Below are positions 55,095-64,000 of a stretch of 64,000 nucleotides of DNA, one piece after another; the first letter of the stretch is position 1; the number at the start of each line of letters is the position of its first letter. The notes beneath the pieces are model-generated. The model was not told where the DNA came from, did no database searches, and saw nothing but the letters and a program-made list of their open reading frames with translations. Origin of the DNA: Chlamydiales bacterium (GTDB lineage: Bacteria; Chlamydiota; Chlamydiia; Chlamydiales; Rhabdochlamydiaceae); NCBI GenBank assembly GCA_016185065.1, contig JACPOL010000009.1:1-64000 (forward strand), in the 5' to 3' direction. The translations under genes were made by a program, and so were the position numbers.

Positions 55095-55123
55095 TTGACC
55101 TTAATCAAAAGTTTCGCTTTAAT
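55095..55123 (+). promoter_or_regulatory. Predicted promoter of the rpmE-prfA block
   Basis: -35 TTGACC (55095-55100), 17-bp spacer, -10 TTTAAT (55118-55123), 35 bp before the rpmE ATG: five of six matches at each box to the housekeeping consensus. Confidence 0.6.
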
Positions 55124-55158
55124 CGTCGTCATCTTTAACTTCAGTAACTAGGTTTATT

Positions 55159-55545
55159 ATGAAAAAACAAGGTCACCCTCCCTATCAAGACGTCTTATTT
55201 GTAGACTCATCTACAGGTTACAAGTTCGTCTGCGGAAGCACAATACAGACGAAAGAGAAAGAGTCGTTCGAAGGAAAAGAGTATCCAGTTGTTCGCCTTC
55301 CTGTTTCTTCTGCTTCACACCCTTTCTTTACTGGCAGCAAGCAGTTTGTTGACTCTGAAGGTCGCGTTGATAAGTTCAACAAGCGTTACAGCGCTAAGAA
55401 GCCAGAGAAGAAAGAAGTTGCAGAGCCAGTAGTAGAAAAAGCAGCAGCAAAAAAAGCTGAAGCTAAAAAACCTGTTGCAGAGAAGAAAAAAGCAGCGCCA
55501 GCTGCTGCTAAGCCTGCTGCAAAAAAGGCTAAAACAAAAGAGTAG
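55159..55545 (+). CDS. rpmE2: 50S ribosomal protein L31 type B, with Lys/Ala tail
   Basis: 128 aa. '[23 protein letters not shown]' and '[37 protein letters not shown]' identify L31 of the zinc-free B type (no CxxC). After residue ~83 there is a ~45-residue tail of Lys, Ala and Glu, somewhat longer than the ~108-residue Chlamydia protein. First gene of the block syntenic with CT022 onward. 21 nt to prfA. Confidence 0.94.
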   Translation: MKKQGHPPYQDVLFVDSSTGYKFVCGSTIQTKEKESFEGKEYPVVRLPVSSASHPFFTGSKQFVDSEGRVDKFNKRYSAKKPEKKEVAEPVVEKAAAKKAEAKKPVAEKKKAAPAAAKPAAKKAKTKE

Positions 55546-55566
55546 TGAGCTAACTCAAGTTCTCAA

Positions 55567-56652
55567 ATGACTCTACCTCTACAGCGCACTCAAAAGCTTC
55601 TTCAGCGCCTTTCAGAGGTAGAGGAACTTCTTGGACACAGCGAGGTGCTTGCAGATCAGAAGCAGTACCGCGCGCTTACTCAAGAACACTCCTACTTATC
55701 CGAAGTAAAATCCGCATTAAATCACTGTGAAAAACTTCAGAAGCAGCTTGAAGAGAGTCTTCTTCTTGCACGCGAAGAGAAGGATCCTGGATTTCAGGAA
55801 GTTATCCGTGAAGAGATCGCCGCCCTAGAAGCCGCTTTGACAGGAGCGCGCACCCAGCTTGAAACACTCCTTGTTCCGCCAGATCCCCGCGACAGTCGCA
55901 ATATTATTTTGGAGATCCGTGCTGGAACGGGCGGTGATGAGGCTGCGCTTTTTGTAGGCAACTGTGTGCGCATGTATAAAGCGTATGCCGACGCAAAAGG
56001 TTGGCGGTATGAGCTGCTCTCATGCACTCCTTCCGAGAGGGGCGGGTTCAAAGAGTATATCATGAGCATCTCGGGTCTAAATGTCTTCAGGCTCATGCAG
56101 TACGAGGCGGGAACGCATCGTGTACAGCGAGTACCTGAAACGGAAGCTCAAGGCCGCGTGCATACCTCTGCTGTAACTGTGGCTGTGCTTATGGAGCCGG
56201 ATGAAGAAGAGAAGATTGTTCTGGACGAGAGAGAGTTAAAAATCGATACCTACCGCTCCTCCGGTGCGGGCGGGCAGCACGTAAATACAACAGACTCTGC
56301 CGTTCGAATCACCCACATTCCAACTGGCACTGTCGTCTATTGCCAGGAGGAGAGAAGTCAGCATAAAAACAAAGACAAAGCGATGCGTCTTTTAACTGCT
56401 AAAATTTCAGAAGAGAAGCAGCGCAAAGCTCAGCAGGAGATGGCCTCTCTTCGCTCTACTCAAGTAGGCTCGGGTGATAGGTCCGAGCGCATCCGCACAT
56501 ACAACTTCCCGCAGAATCGCGTGACCGACCATCGAATTGAGCTTACCCTTTATAAGCTCGACAGGGTCATCGAGGGAGATCTAGAAGATTTTACACAAGC
56601 TCTAGTCGCCTACTTCCATCAGCAGAAACTCGCCGAAGAAGTTGAGGCATGA
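55567..56652 (+). CDS. prfA: Peptide chain release factor 1
   Basis: 361 aa. Terminates at UAA and UAG. '[20 protein letters not shown]' contains the GGQ loop; the N-terminal coiled coil and the C-terminal '[13 protein letters not shown]' are class-I RF1 features. Overlaps prmC by ATGA, apt because PrmC methylates the GGQ glutamine. Confidence 0.97.
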   Translation: MTLPLQRTQKLLQRLSEVEELLGHSEVLADQKQYRALTQEHSYLSEVKSALNHCEKLQKQLEESLLLAREEKDPGFQEVIREEIAALEAALTGARTQLETLLVPPDPRDSRNIILEIRAGTGGDEAALFVGNCVRMYKAYADAKGWRYELLSCTPSERGGFKEYIMSISGLNVFRLMQYEAGTHRVQRVPETEAQGRVHTSAVTVAVLMEPDEEEKIVLDERELKIDTYRSSGAGGQHVNTTDSAVRITHIPTGTVVYCQEERSQHKNKDKAMRLLTAKISEEKQRKAQQEMASLRSTQVGSGDRSERIRTYNFPQNRVTDHRIELTLYKLDRVIEGDLEDFTQALVAYFHQQKLAEEVEA

Positions 56653-57497
56653 AAACTCTAGGTGAGATTCTTACCCTCTCTGCTGGTTATCTAAAGGAAC
56701 AAAAAATTTCTAGTGCCCGCCTCCATGCGGAAGAGCTGCTGGCCGATGTTTTAGGTGTAAAGCGCCTCGATCTCTACATGCAATTCGACCGCCCTCTTCT
56801 CGATTCGGAGCTTGAGCCCTTCCGGGCGCAGCTAAAAAGGCGAGCAAAAGGGGAGCCTCTAGAATACCTGCTCTCTCAAATTGAATTTTTTGGTTGTACA
56901 TTCAAACTCACGCCAGATGTTCTGATTCCAAGGCAGGAAACGGAAATCCTTCTTTCAAAAGCCGTAGATCTGATTGCTCATTCAGCTGCTGAGGGGGGAT
57001 CTGTTTGGGACATTTGTACGGGGTCTGGCTGTTTAGGGGTCGCTCTCAAAAAACGGCTTCCACATCTCAATGTGCTCCTTTCGGATTTTTCTGAACAAGC
57101 ACTTGAAGTGGCAATGGCGAATGCGGAGAGAAATCAGGTGGACGTTACCCTGCTTCAGGGGGATCTATTAAAACCTTTTTCAGGGAAGAGGGCGGATTTT
57201 GTGATCTGCAATCCCCCTTATATCAGCTCAGATGAGTATTTAAGGCTGGATCGAGAAGTTAAAGAGTTTGAACCGAAGATGGCGCTCACTTCTGGCACAA
57301 CCGGTTTTGAGTTTTACGAGAGGCTTTCAAAAGAGCTACCCGATTTTTTAAACCCTAAAGCTCAAGTTTTTTTTGAGATCGGAAAAGATCAGGCAGAGGG
57401 AGTTTTAAGCCTGTTTAACGCCCCTTGTTGGAAAAATAAAAGAGTTGAGAAGGACTGGGCTGGGCACGACCGCTTCTTTTTCCTTGAATTCCAATGA
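56649..57497 (+). CDS. prmC: Release factor glutamine methyltransferase PrmC (HemK)
   Basis: 282 aa. N-terminal helical substrate-binding domain; SAM-binding '[14 protein letters not shown]' and the catalytic '[10 protein letters not shown]' (NPPY) motif. Methylates Gln of the GGQ loop in RF1 and RF2. Translationally coupled to prfA. 58 bp separate it from ffh. Confidence 0.96.
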   Translation: MKTLGEILTLSAGYLKEQKISSARLHAEELLADVLGVKRLDLYMQFDRPLLDSELEPFRAQLKRRAKGEPLEYLLSQIEFFGCTFKLTPDVLIPRQETEILLSKAVDLIAHSAAEGGSVWDICTGSGCLGVALKKRLPHLNVLLSDFSEQALEVAMANAERNQVDVTLLQGDLLKPFSGKRADFVICNPPYISSDEYLRLDREVKEFEPKMALTSGTTGFEFYERLSKELPDFLNPKAQVFFEIGKDQAEGVLSLFNAPCWKNKRVEKDWAGHDRFFFLEFQ

Positions 57498-57555
57498 TTT
57501 TTTCCATTACAATTTCCGTTTTATTTTGTAAGTCGGCTGAAGGTCAATAAATTGG

Positions 57556-58896
57556 ATGTTTGGTTCTCTTACTGAAAAATTTCAGCAGGTCTTCTCTTCG
57601 ATCGTGGGCAAGAAGAAGCTCACAGAGGAGAATGTTGCTGATGCAGTACGTGAAGTTAGGCTTGCTCTTCTCGATGCAGACGTCAGCTACGCGGTTGCGA
57701 GTCAGTTTGTTAAGCGAGTAAAAGAGAAGTCGTTGGGAGATGACGTTATTAAATCGGTCTCTCCCGACCAGCAGTTTATTAAAGTGGTACATGATGAGCT
57801 AGCCGCTCTCATGGGGTCTGATGAGGCTCCTCTTGAACTCAAGGGAAGCCCAGCTGTGATCCTTCTCTGCGGGCTACAGGGAAGCGGGAAGACGACGCAG
57901 TGCGCTAAGCTAGCGGCTTACCTCAAGAAGAAGGAGTTTAACAAGAAGCCGCTGCTTGCAGCGTGCGACCTTCAGAGGCCAGCTGCAATTGAGCAGTTGA
58001 AGCGACTTGGTGCGCAGATTGAAGTGCCAGTCTTTTCAATTGATGGGGAGCTGGACCCTGTAAGAGTCGCGAAAGCGGCTCTGCAAGAGGCGAAGGCGAA
58101 AGATTACGATGTGCTGATTGTCGACACAGCCGGCCGTCTGCATCTCGATGAGGCTCTCATGGAAGAGCTAGAGCGAATTAAGGCTCAAGTCTCTCCGCAT
58201 GAGGTGCTCTTTGTAGCGAGTGCTGCGACTGGACAAGATGCCGTTAAGGTGGCTGCAGAGTTTGATAAGCGCGTTTCGATCACAGGCTCGATCTTAACGA
58301 TGCTAGATGGAAGCGCAAGAGCGGGGGCTGCTCTTTCGATTAGAGAGGTGACGCAGAAGCCCTTAAAGTTTGAAGGTGTTGGTGAAAAGATAGCTGATTT
58401 CCAGGTCTTTAATCCCAGCTCGATGGCCGACCGTATTCTCGGCATGGGCGATGTGATTAACTTGGTTAAGCGCGCTGAAGAGCATTTCGATGAGGAAGAG
58501 AATAAGAACCTCGAAAAGAAGCTCAAAAAAGCGACATTCACCTACGGCGACTACATGAAGCAGATGGGAGTAATTAAGAAGATGGGCTCCTTTAAGAGCC
58601 TCTTCAAGATGCTTCCTGGTTTTTCTGAGTCGGATGTGGACATGGAGGACTCTGAAAAAGAGTTCAAGAAGACAGAGGCCATGATCCTATCGATGACTCA
58701 AGATGAGAGAGAAGAGAAGGTTGAACTCGCACCGAGCAGACGCAGGCGCATCGCAAAGGGGAGCGGGACATCGATCGACGATGTAAACCGGATGATTAAG
58801 AGTTTTAAACGTTTGAAACAGTTGTGTAAAGAGATGCCCGGAATGATGAAGGGCAAATCTATGAAGGATATGAAGGAGAATTTTTTATGGCAGTAA
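57556..58896 (+). CDS. ffh: Signal recognition particle protein Ffh
   Basis: 446 aa. NG domain with 'GLQGSGKTTQCAKLA' (P loop), 'DTAGRLHLDEALMEEL' and 'TGSILTMLDGSARAGAAL'; then the Met-rich M domain ('KMGSFKSLFKMLPGF', 'EMPGMMKGKSMKDMKENF') that binds 4.5S RNA and signal peptides. The 4.5S RNA gene is not in the window. Overlaps rpsP by 10 nt. Confidence 0.98.
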   Translation: MFGSLTEKFQQVFSSIVGKKKLTEENVADAVREVRLALLDADVSYAVASQFVKRVKEKSLGDDVIKSVSPDQQFIKVVHDELAALMGSDEAPLELKGSPAVILLCGLQGSGKTTQCAKLAAYLKKKEFNKKPLLAACDLQRPAAIEQLKRLGAQIEVPVFSIDGELDPVRVAKAALQEAKAKDYDVLIVDTAGRLHLDEALMEELERIKAQVSPHEVLFVASAATGQDAVKVAAEFDKRVSITGSILTMLDGSARAGAALSIREVTQKPLKFEGVGEKIADFQVFNPSSMADRILGMGDVINLVKRAEEHFDEEENKNLEKKLKKATFTYGDYMKQMGVIKKMGSFKSLFKMLPGFSESDVDMEDSEKEFKKTEAMILSMTQDEREEKVELAPSRRRRIAKGSGTSIDDVNRMIKSFKRLKQLCKEMPGMMKGKSMKDMKENFLWQ

Positions 58897-59207
58897 AGAT
58901 CCGTTTGCGTCAACAGGGGAAGAAGAACCGTCAGACATACCGTCTGGTGCTTATCGATGGCCGCTCTAAGCGCGATGGTAAGTATCTGGAGAATCTCGGC
59001 TGGTACAACCCATTTGAGAATCAGAACAATTTGAGCGTTAATGCTGAGCGCGTTGCCTACTGGTTAGATAAAGGCGCTGAGATCTCTCATCAGGCGATGA
59101 CTCTCGTTGCGAAGAGCGCTCCAGAGGTTGTAAAGAACTACCACGAAAAACGCATGGCAACTCGCACTAAGCGCGCTGCGCAAAGAAGAGAAGCTAAGAA
59201 GGCTTAA
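58887..59207 (+). CDS. rpsP: 30S ribosomal protein S16
   Basis: 106 aa. 'VKIRLRQQGKKNRQTYRLVLIDGRSKRDGKYLENLGWYNP' is the S16 signature. Order ffh-rpsP-trmD-rplS is the classic bacterial cluster. GGAG of the Shine-Dalgarno site lies within the end of ffh. A Lys/Arg/Ala-rich tail ends the protein. Confidence 0.98.
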   Translation: MAVKIRLRQQGKKNRQTYRLVLIDGRSKRDGKYLENLGWYNPFENQNNLSVNAERVAYWLDKGAEISHQAMTLVAKSAPEVVKNYHEKRMATRTKRAAQRREAKKA

Positions 59208-59220
59208 GGCCCTCGTTTTT

Positions 59221-59907
59221 GTGAAGTTTACTATTTTATCTCTCTTTCCTGGGTATTTCGAAGGGCCATTCAGCGTGAGTATGCTGAAACGCGCGCAAGA
59301 GAAAGAGCTGATAGAGATAGAGCAGGTGGACATACGCGATTTTGCTGAAGATAAGCATCGCAAGGTTGATGACCGCCCCTTCGGCGGCGGACCAGGAATG
59401 GTTCTGATGCCGGAACCACTGACGCGTGCGATTCGCAGCAGAAGAGGAGAGAGAGCTCGAGTGATTCTCCTCTCTCCGCAAGGAAAAAAGCTCACTGCGG
59501 AAAAGTGTCAAGAGCTTGCGAAGGAAGAGCATCTAATTCTCGTCTGCGGCCACTATGAAGGCGTCGATGAGAGGGTGATTGAGAAGGAGATCGATGAGGA
59601 GATAAGCATAGGAGACTATGTTTTAACGAATGGGTGTATAGCTGCCATCGTGCTCGTCGATGCGATCTCTCGCTTTGTTCCAGGTGTTTTGGGGCATGAG
59701 GAGGCTGCGCAGCAGGACTCTTTCCAGGATGGGATTTTTGATGGACCGCAATACACGCGGCCAGTTGAGTTTGAAGGGCTGCAGGTGCCCGAGGTGCTAC
59801 GAGGCGGCAACCACGCTGACATCGAAAAATGGCGAAAACAGAAGGCTCTCGAAAAAACTAGAAGAGTACGACCAGAACTAGAGTTTAGATTAAGAGGATC
59901 CAAATGA
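59221..59907 (+). CDS. trmD: tRNA (guanine37-N1)-methyltransferase
   Basis: 228 aa from a GTG start. SPOUT-class enzyme with a trefoil knot; 'DDRPFGGGPGMVLMPEPL', 'LVCGHYEGVDERV' and 'GDYVLTNG' form the SAM pocket. Methylates G37 next to the anticodon, preventing +1 frameshifts. Between rpsP and rplS as usual; overlaps rplS by 4 nt. Confidence 0.97.
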   Translation: MKFTILSLFPGYFEGPFSVSMLKRAQEKELIEIEQVDIRDFAEDKHRKVDDRPFGGGPGMVLMPEPLTRAIRSRRGERARVILLSPQGKKLTAEKCQELAKEEHLILVCGHYEGVDERVIEKEIDEEISIGDYVLTNGCIAAIVLVDAISRFVPGVLGHEEAAQQDSFQDGIFDGPQYTRPVEFEGLQVPEVLRGGNHADIEKWRKQKALEKTRRVRPELEFRLRGSK

Positions 59908-60293
59908 AACAGAATCAAGTTATTCAAGCTGTTGAGGAAGCTCAGCTAAAAGAGAACATCCCTTCATTCCGCGTGGGCGACACAATTAACGTCCATATGC
60001 GCATTGCAGAGGGTGAAAAAGAGCGTATTCAGCTCTTCAGCGGCACTGTTATCGCAAAGCGTGGCAGCGGCCTTTCTGAGACCGTAGCCCTCTATCGCTT
60101 CTCATATGGAGCTGGTATGGAGAGAGTCTTCATGCTTCACAGCCCTAGAATTTCTAAGATTGAGGTGGTCAAGATTGGTAAAGTGCGCAAGAGCAAGCTC
60201 TACTATCTCCGCGGCACTTCAGGCAAAGCTTCTAAAGTTAAAGAGCAGATCGGACCTGTTAAAGCGAAAGCGACAACAACTGCTACGACATAA
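59904..60293 (+). CDS. rplS: 50S ribosomal protein L19
   Basis: 129 aa. 'PSFRVGDTINVHMRIAEGEKERIQLFSGTVI', 'ERVFMLHSPRISKIEVVKIGKVRKSKLYYLR' are diagnostic. A short Thr/Ala-rich end follows the core. Located at the 30S-50S interface. rnhB begins 2 nt after its stop. Confidence 0.97.
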   Translation: MKQNQVIQAVEEAQLKENIPSFRVGDTINVHMRIAEGEKERIQLFSGTVIAKRGSGLSETVALYRFSYGAGMERVFMLHSPRISKIEVVKIGKVRKSKLYYLRGTSGKASKVKEQIGPVKAKATTTATT

Positions 60294-60295
60294 AA

Positions 60296-60928
60296 ATGGT
60301 CGCGATCTCTTACAAAAAGCATACAGCTTTTGAAGAGACTGCGCGCCAAAAAGGCTACCAGTTCATCGCTGGTGTGGACGAGGCTGGACGAGGTCCTCTT
60401 GCAGGACCCGTCGTAGCCTCGGCCTGTATCCTTCCGAAGGGTCTCGTGATTGATGGTGTCAATGATAGTAAAAAATTGACTCCAGAAAAACGCGCAGAAC
60501 TATTCAAAATTCTTACAGAAAATCCGCAAATTTCTTTTGGCATCGGCGTTGTAGACGCCCCTACCATCGATCAGATTAATATTTTGCAGGCCTCACTTCT
60601 GGCCATGCAGATCGCCATTGATAACCTTCCCGAAAAACCAGATTTTATCCTCGTAGATGGCCCGCATCTTCCTAAGACTCAGATCCCAGGGCTAGCTGTG
60701 GTGCATGGAGACTCTCGTGTCTTTTCCATCGCTGCTGCGTCGATCATTGCTAAGGTGACAAGAGATCAGATGATGAGAGAGTATGATGCTAAGTATCCCC
60801 AATATGGGTTTATAAAGCATAAGGGCTATGGAACTGCCGCTCACCTTTCCGCCATCGCAGCCCATGGCCCCTCGCCCCTCCACAGAATGAGCTTTCACCC
60901 TTTCACTTCCCGAGAGGAGAAGGGCTAG
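60296..60928 (+). CDS. rnhB: Ribonuclease HII
   Basis: 210 aa. 'AGVDEAGRGPLAGPVVASACIL' has the metal-binding DEAGRG motif; 'NDSKKLTPEKR', 'DGPH' and 'SIIAKVTRD' give the other catalytic acids and the conserved Ser/Lys. Removes single ribonucleotides and RNA from DNA hybrids. Last gene of this translation cluster; a good promoter for the next unit follows. Confidence 0.97.
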   Translation: MVAISYKKHTAFEETARQKGYQFIAGVDEAGRGPLAGPVVASACILPKGLVIDGVNDSKKLTPEKRAELFKILTENPQISFGIGVVDAPTIDQINILQASLLAMQIAIDNLPEKPDFILVDGPHLPKTQIPGLAVVHGDSRVFSIAAASIIAKVTRDQMMREYDAKYPQYGFIKHKGYGTAAHLSAIAAHGPSPLHRMSFHPFTSREEKG

Positions 60929-60937
60929 GATAGGTTC

Positions 60938-60967
60938 TTGACATCCAATCATTTAATCTCCTATTCT
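60938..60967 (+). promoter_or_regulatory. Predicted promoter of yicC-gmk unit
   Basis: Perfect -35 TTGACA (60938-60943), 18-bp spacer, -10 TATTCT (60962-60967), 44 bp before the yicC ATG. Confidence 0.6.
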
Positions 60968-61011
60968 AGGAGGCTACTTCAAGAGTCTAGATAAGGAATT
61001 TTTGCACTTCA

Positions 61012-61896
61012 ATGGTCAGAAGCATGACGGCCTATGGCCGTGCCACAAAAGATAATCCATTGGGCTCCTGGGCAGTTGAGATCCACTCCGTCAATCGGAA
61101 GATGCTCGACATGCATCTCATGATGCCCAAAGAGTTTCTACGCTTCGACCTCGACGTAAGAAAATGGATCGCAGACCAGATCCAGCGCGGGCAAGTGAAT
61201 GTCCGCATCGTACACACATTAAACGAAAAGAGCATCGCACCCTCCATCAAAACTCTCAAGCAGTTTAAGGGGATGTGGGAGAAGGTTGCAGAAGAGCTCG
61301 GTTACGATCCTTTAGCTGAAGTCGATCTGCCTTTTCTTCTCGACAGAGCGCCGCAGAGTAGTACGCTTGAGCAGCCAGAGCAAGATGAGGAGCTAAAAGC
61401 TTCACTAAAAGATGCTGTTGGTTCTGCTTTAAAAGAGATGATGGAGATGAAGGTTCGAGAGGGAAAGCACCTCCACGACGACCTGCTCGGAAGACTTAAA
61501 ATCATCGAAGATGCAGCTCAGAAAGCTAAGCTAGCTGCTCCGCAGATGATGGATAATTTTAGAAAGAAGTTACTTGAGAGAATAAGCTCTCTCTCTCTAT
61601 TGCCGCAGACTCCAGAAAATGAAGAGAGGCTCTTTAGGGAGCTCTCTTTCTTTGCTGAAAAGGGCGATGTTACAGAAGAGCTCACGCGTTTAGACTCGCA
61701 CATTGCTCAGTTTCGTCACTACTTAAAATCTGGCGAAAAAAGCATAGGTAGAACGCTCGATTTTCTCACTCAGGAGATCCATCGAGAGATTAATACGCTA
61801 TCGGCGAAGTCGCTTGAAACCGAGCTCTCTTATTTAACAGTGCTCATGAAGAGCGAGTGTGAAAAGATTCGCGAACAGCTGCAGAACATCGAGTAA
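61012..61896 (+). CDS. yicC: YicC-family endoribonuclease
   Basis: 294 aa. N-terminus 'MVRSMTAYGRA' and C-terminus 'KTL.FL.QE..REINTLSAKS' type ('GRTLDFLTQEIHREINTLSAKS') are family hallmarks; the middle is helical. YicC proteins are hexameric RNases, reported to help degrade small RNAs with PNPase. It is next to gmk in many bacteria, but in Chlamydia rnhB is followed directly by gmk, so this gene is the extra element in an otherwise matching block. Confidence 0.92.
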   Translation: MVRSMTAYGRATKDNPLGSWAVEIHSVNRKMLDMHLMMPKEFLRFDLDVRKWIADQIQRGQVNVRIVHTLNEKSIAPSIKTLKQFKGMWEKVAEELGYDPLAEVDLPFLLDRAPQSSTLEQPEQDEELKASLKDAVGSALKEMMEMKVREGKHLHDDLLGRLKIIEDAAQKAKLAAPQMMDNFRKKLLERISSLSLLPQTPENEERLFRELSFFAEKGDVTEELTRLDSHIAQFRHYLKSGEKSIGRTLDFLTQEIHREINTLSAKSLETELSYLTVLMKSECEKIREQLQNIE

Positions 61897-61902
61897 AAAA
61901 GA

Positions 61903-62499
61903 ATGGCTGAAAGAGTTTTAGGAAATCTATCGAAAGGAAAAGTCTTTGTTCTCAGTGCGCCTGCAGGAACTGGTAAGACAACGCTTGTGCGTATGCTGCG
62001 CGAAGAGTTTCCTGTTATTACAGAGAGTATCTCCTGCACAACTAGGCCGCCGAGAGCTGGTGAACTCGCAGGAGAAGACTACCATTTCCTTACCGATCAG
62101 GAGTTTAAAGAGAGAATCAAGAGCGGCGATTTTTTAGAGCATGCAGAAGTGTTTGGCTACCATTACGGCACATCGAAGGCCTTTGTTGTTAAGCAGCAAG
62201 AAGCGGGGCGACACGTCTTTCTGGTTATCGATACTCAAGGCGCTATGCAGCTAAAGAAGAGAAAGTTTGAGGCGATCTACATCTTTATTAGCCCACCTTC
62301 TTTAGACGAATTAAAAACGCGCCTTATCAACCGAAAGACGGAAGATGAAGAGTCGATGAAGCGCAGGCTCTCATGGGCGGAAGAAGAGCTTAAGCAGGCT
62401 GTAAATTACGACTACCATATCGTCAATCAGAATTTAAACATTGCATATGACATTTTGAGAAGTATCGTCATTGCAGAAGAACATAGAATCACAAAATAA
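61903..62499 (+). CDS. gmk: Guanylate kinase
   Basis: 198 aa. P loop 'LSAPAGTGKTTL', 'SISCTTRPPRAGELAGEDYHFL' (GMP-binding) and 'LEHAEVFGYHYGTSK' define it. Phosphorylates GMP to GDP. 6 nt after yicC and 15 nt before the small gene, so one operon. Confidence 0.97.
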   Translation: MAERVLGNLSKGKVFVLSAPAGTGKTTLVRMLREEFPVITESISCTTRPPRAGELAGEDYHFLTDQEFKERIKSGDFLEHAEVFGYHYGTSKAFVVKQQEAGRHVFLVIDTQGAMQLKKRKFEAIYIFISPPSLDELKTRLINRKTEDEESMKRRLSWAEEELKQAVNYDYHIVNQNLNIAYDILRSIVIAEEHRITK

Positions 62500-62514
62500 A
62501 GAGAGGAAAATCAA

Positions 62515-62745
62515 ATGAAAGACCTTCTGACAAACGAGAAGTTAAAAGGACTATTCAAGAGCAATTTCGAACTTGCAAGACATGCGATTCAAATTGCACG
62601 CTACTATGTTAAGTCGGGAAGAGAGCTCTACATCGATGATCTTTTAGAAGAGATTCGCTTTAATCCTAAAGAGAACTTTCTAGAAGAGATGAAAGAGCAG
62701 GATGCAAAAGAGCGCGCAGCATCGCACGATTCTGACGAAGGCTAA
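62515..62745 (+). CDS. Small conserved protein at the rpoZ position
   Basis: 76 aa, with GAGAGGAAA just before the ATG. 'NFELARHAIQIARYYVKSG' followed by an acidic C-terminus. It occupies the place of C. trachomatis CT031 and of rpoZ, which follows gmk in many bacteria. The helix 'FELARHAIQIAR' is compatible with the omega subunit's conserved region, but the similarity is too short to assign. RNA polymerase omega is the leading guess. Confidence 0.75.
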   Translation: MKDLLTNEKLKGLFKSNFELARHAIQIARYYVKSGRELYIDDLLEEIRFNPKENFLEEMKEQDAKERAASHDSDEG

Positions 62746-62748
62746 TTA

Positions 62749-64000
62749 ATGGCGAAGAAGGTTCTCATTACCTCTGCGCTTCCTTATGCGAATGGACCGC
62801 TGCATTTCGGTCACATTGCAGGGGCCTATCTTCCAGCAGACTGCTACGCTCGTTTTCAGCGGCTGATGGGAAGCGATGTTCTCTATATCTGCGGCTCAGA
62901 TGAGCATGGCGTGGCAATTACACTCAGCGCTCAAATGGCTGGAAGAACTCCCAAAGAACACGTGGATCTCTTCCACAAGATCAATGAGAACTTTTTTAAG
63001 CAGCTCAACTTCTCCTTCGACCACTATTCGCGCACAACCTGGCCGGGTCACGTTGAGACGACTCAACAGTTTTTTCTCGATCTACTAAAAAACAACTTCA
63101 TTGAGGAGAGGGTCACCTCTCAGCTCTATTCCGAAGAGGATAAGCGATTTCTGGCCGACAGGTACGTGATAGGAACCTGTCCCAAGTGCGGTTTTAAAGA
63201 GGCGAGGGGAGATGAGTGCCAGAAGTGCGGTGCGAGCTATGAAGCAACCGACCTGATCGAGCCAAAATCGAAGATCTCAGGAAAAGCTCTAACACTCAAA
63301 CCGACGAAGCACTGGTTCCTCCGCTTCGACCTCTTCAAAGAGCGCCTCGGCGAGTGGCTGCAGACAAAAAACTGGAAGCCTAACGTTCTCAACTTCGCAA
63401 AGTCCTACGTCGATGATTTAAAGCCTCGCGCCATCACCCGCGACTCGGACTGGGGAATTCCCGTGCCGCTTCCAGGAAGTGAAGGAAAAGTTTTTTACGT
63501 CTGGTTCGATGCGCCTATTGGCTACATCTCTGCTACGAAGGAGTGGGCCGAGAAGAGGGGAGATCCCAATGCATGGAAAAACTACTGGCTCGATATCGAC
63601 ACTCAGTACGTCCAGTTTATCGGAAAGGATAACATTCCGTTTCATGCTGTCTTCTTTCCTGCGATGGTTATGGGTCAAGATGTGCCCTATAAGCTGGTCG
63701 ATCAGCTGCCAGCGAATGAGTTTTTCAATCTCGAGGGCAAGCAGTTTAGCAAGTCCGAAGGCTGGTATATCGATCTTGAGACATTTTTTCAGAAATTTAC
63801 CCCTGACCAGATCCGCTACGCGATTGCTGCCAATGCGCCTGAATCGCAAGATTCAGAGTTCACTTGGAAAGATTTCCAACTTCGCTGCAACAGCGAGCTG
63901 CTAGGAAAGTATGGCAATTTGGCTAGCCGCGTTCTCGTGTTTGCAGCAAACAACTGCGAAGCAAAGGTTCCTGAGAAAAAGGATCTCCAAGAGATCGATA
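62749..64000 (+). CDS. metG: Methionyl-tRNA synthetase (3' end outside window)
   Basis: The open frame starts 3 nt after the preceding stop and runs off the window (417 codons seen). 'ITSALPYANGPLHFGHIAGA' holds the HIGH-type motif (HFGH, 19-22); 'CPKCGFKEARGDECQKCG' (~144) is the zinc knuckle; 'KQFSKS' (~330-335) is the KMSKS loop; 'YVWFDAPIGYIS' and 'FIGKDNIPFH' are methionine-site and core motifs. Charges tRNA-Met. Gene order gmk-small ORF-metG equals CT030-CT032. Confidence 0.96.
   Translation, partial: MAKKVLITSALPYANGPLHFGHIAGAYLPADCYARFQRLMGSDVLYICGSDEHGVAITLSAQMAGRTPKEHVDLFHKINENFFKQLNFSFDHYSRTTWPGHVETTQQFFLDLLKNNFIEERVTSQLYSEEDKRFLADRYVIGTCPKCGFKEARGDECQKCGASYEATDLIEPKSKISGKALTLKPTKHWFLRFDLFKERLGEWLQTKNWKPNVLNFAKSYVDDLKPRAITRDSDWGIPVPLPGSEGKVFYVWFDAPIGYISATKEWAEKRGDPNAWKNYWLDIDTQYVQFIGKDNIPFHAVFFPAMVMGQDVPYKLVDQLPANEFFNLEGKQFSKSEGWYIDLETFFQKFTPDQIRYAIAANAPESQDSEFTWKDFQLRCNSELLGKYGNLASRVLVFAANNCEAKVPEKKDLQEID

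Overview
The window comes from a member of the Chlamydiota outside the family Chlamydiaceae, probably an amoeba- or arthropod-associated 'environmental' chlamydia (Parachlamydiales-like). The evidence is gene order. The right end, rpmE-prfA-prmC-ffh-rpsP-trmD-rplS-rnhB-(yicC)-gmk-small ORF-metG, follows the order I remember for Chlamydia trachomatis CT022-CT032, with yicC as an extra gene. The block lptG/lptF-tilS-ftsH-pnp-rpsO-tadA follows CT838-CT844. mdh, a DadA/MnmC-like oxidoreductase, a PhnP-like hydrolase and hflX are near neighbours as in CT375-CT380. A citrate synthase, which Chlamydiaceae lack, F-box-like proteins and many dispersed palindromic repeats point outside that family. I cannot name the genus from sequence alone.

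Layout. 1-320: 3' end of 16S rRNA, then tRNA-Ala(TGC) and tRNA-Ile(GAT), with no 23S rRNA behind them; a repeat element sits where 23S would be expected. 564-12185: a small gene, then eight co-oriented minus-strand paralogues; a ninth lies at 20527-21834. The best preserved carry two GxxH motifs and an intervening Glu like the TraB/Tiki/ChaN/EreA superfamily, plus a shared N-terminal helical module and Ser-Lys-Glu-rich tails. Others have lost one or both motifs. This is the most unusual content of the window and looks like a lineage-specific family, possibly secreted effectors. 12277-24995: metabolic and housekeeping genes (EamA transporter, mdh, citrate synthase, lysozyme-like protein, FAD oxidoreductase, PhnP-like hydrolase, hflX, radC, marC, mtaB, a conserved hypothetical). 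25000-26629: palindromic repeats around a small membrane protein, then a Gly/Ala-rich unknown. 26778-36898: amino-acid antiporter, glgB, ligA, an F-box/ankyrin-like protein, a membrane protein, miaB, rplM-rpsI. 37218-44220: two membrane-anchored unknowns, an M32 carboxypeptidase, a DsbA/DsbB-type pair, a PAP2 phosphatase and the LptF/LptG permeases. 44300-54995: tilS, ftsH, a second F-box-like gene, pnp, rpsO, tadA and a rhomboid-like pseudoprotease. 55159-64000: the conserved translation/secretion block ending in a truncated metG.

How it works together. Most of the window is core chlamydial information processing: tRNA modification, translation, RNA decay, SRP targeting, and LPS export through LptF/G. 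The host-facing candidates (nine TraB/Tiki-like paralogues, two F-box-like genes and a few orphans) sit between these blocks, and the TraB-like and F-box genes share an 'MT[T/S/L/N]' protein start. At least four families of short inverted-repeat elements, named A to D here, occupy the gene-free gaps; no transposase or integrase gene is visible.
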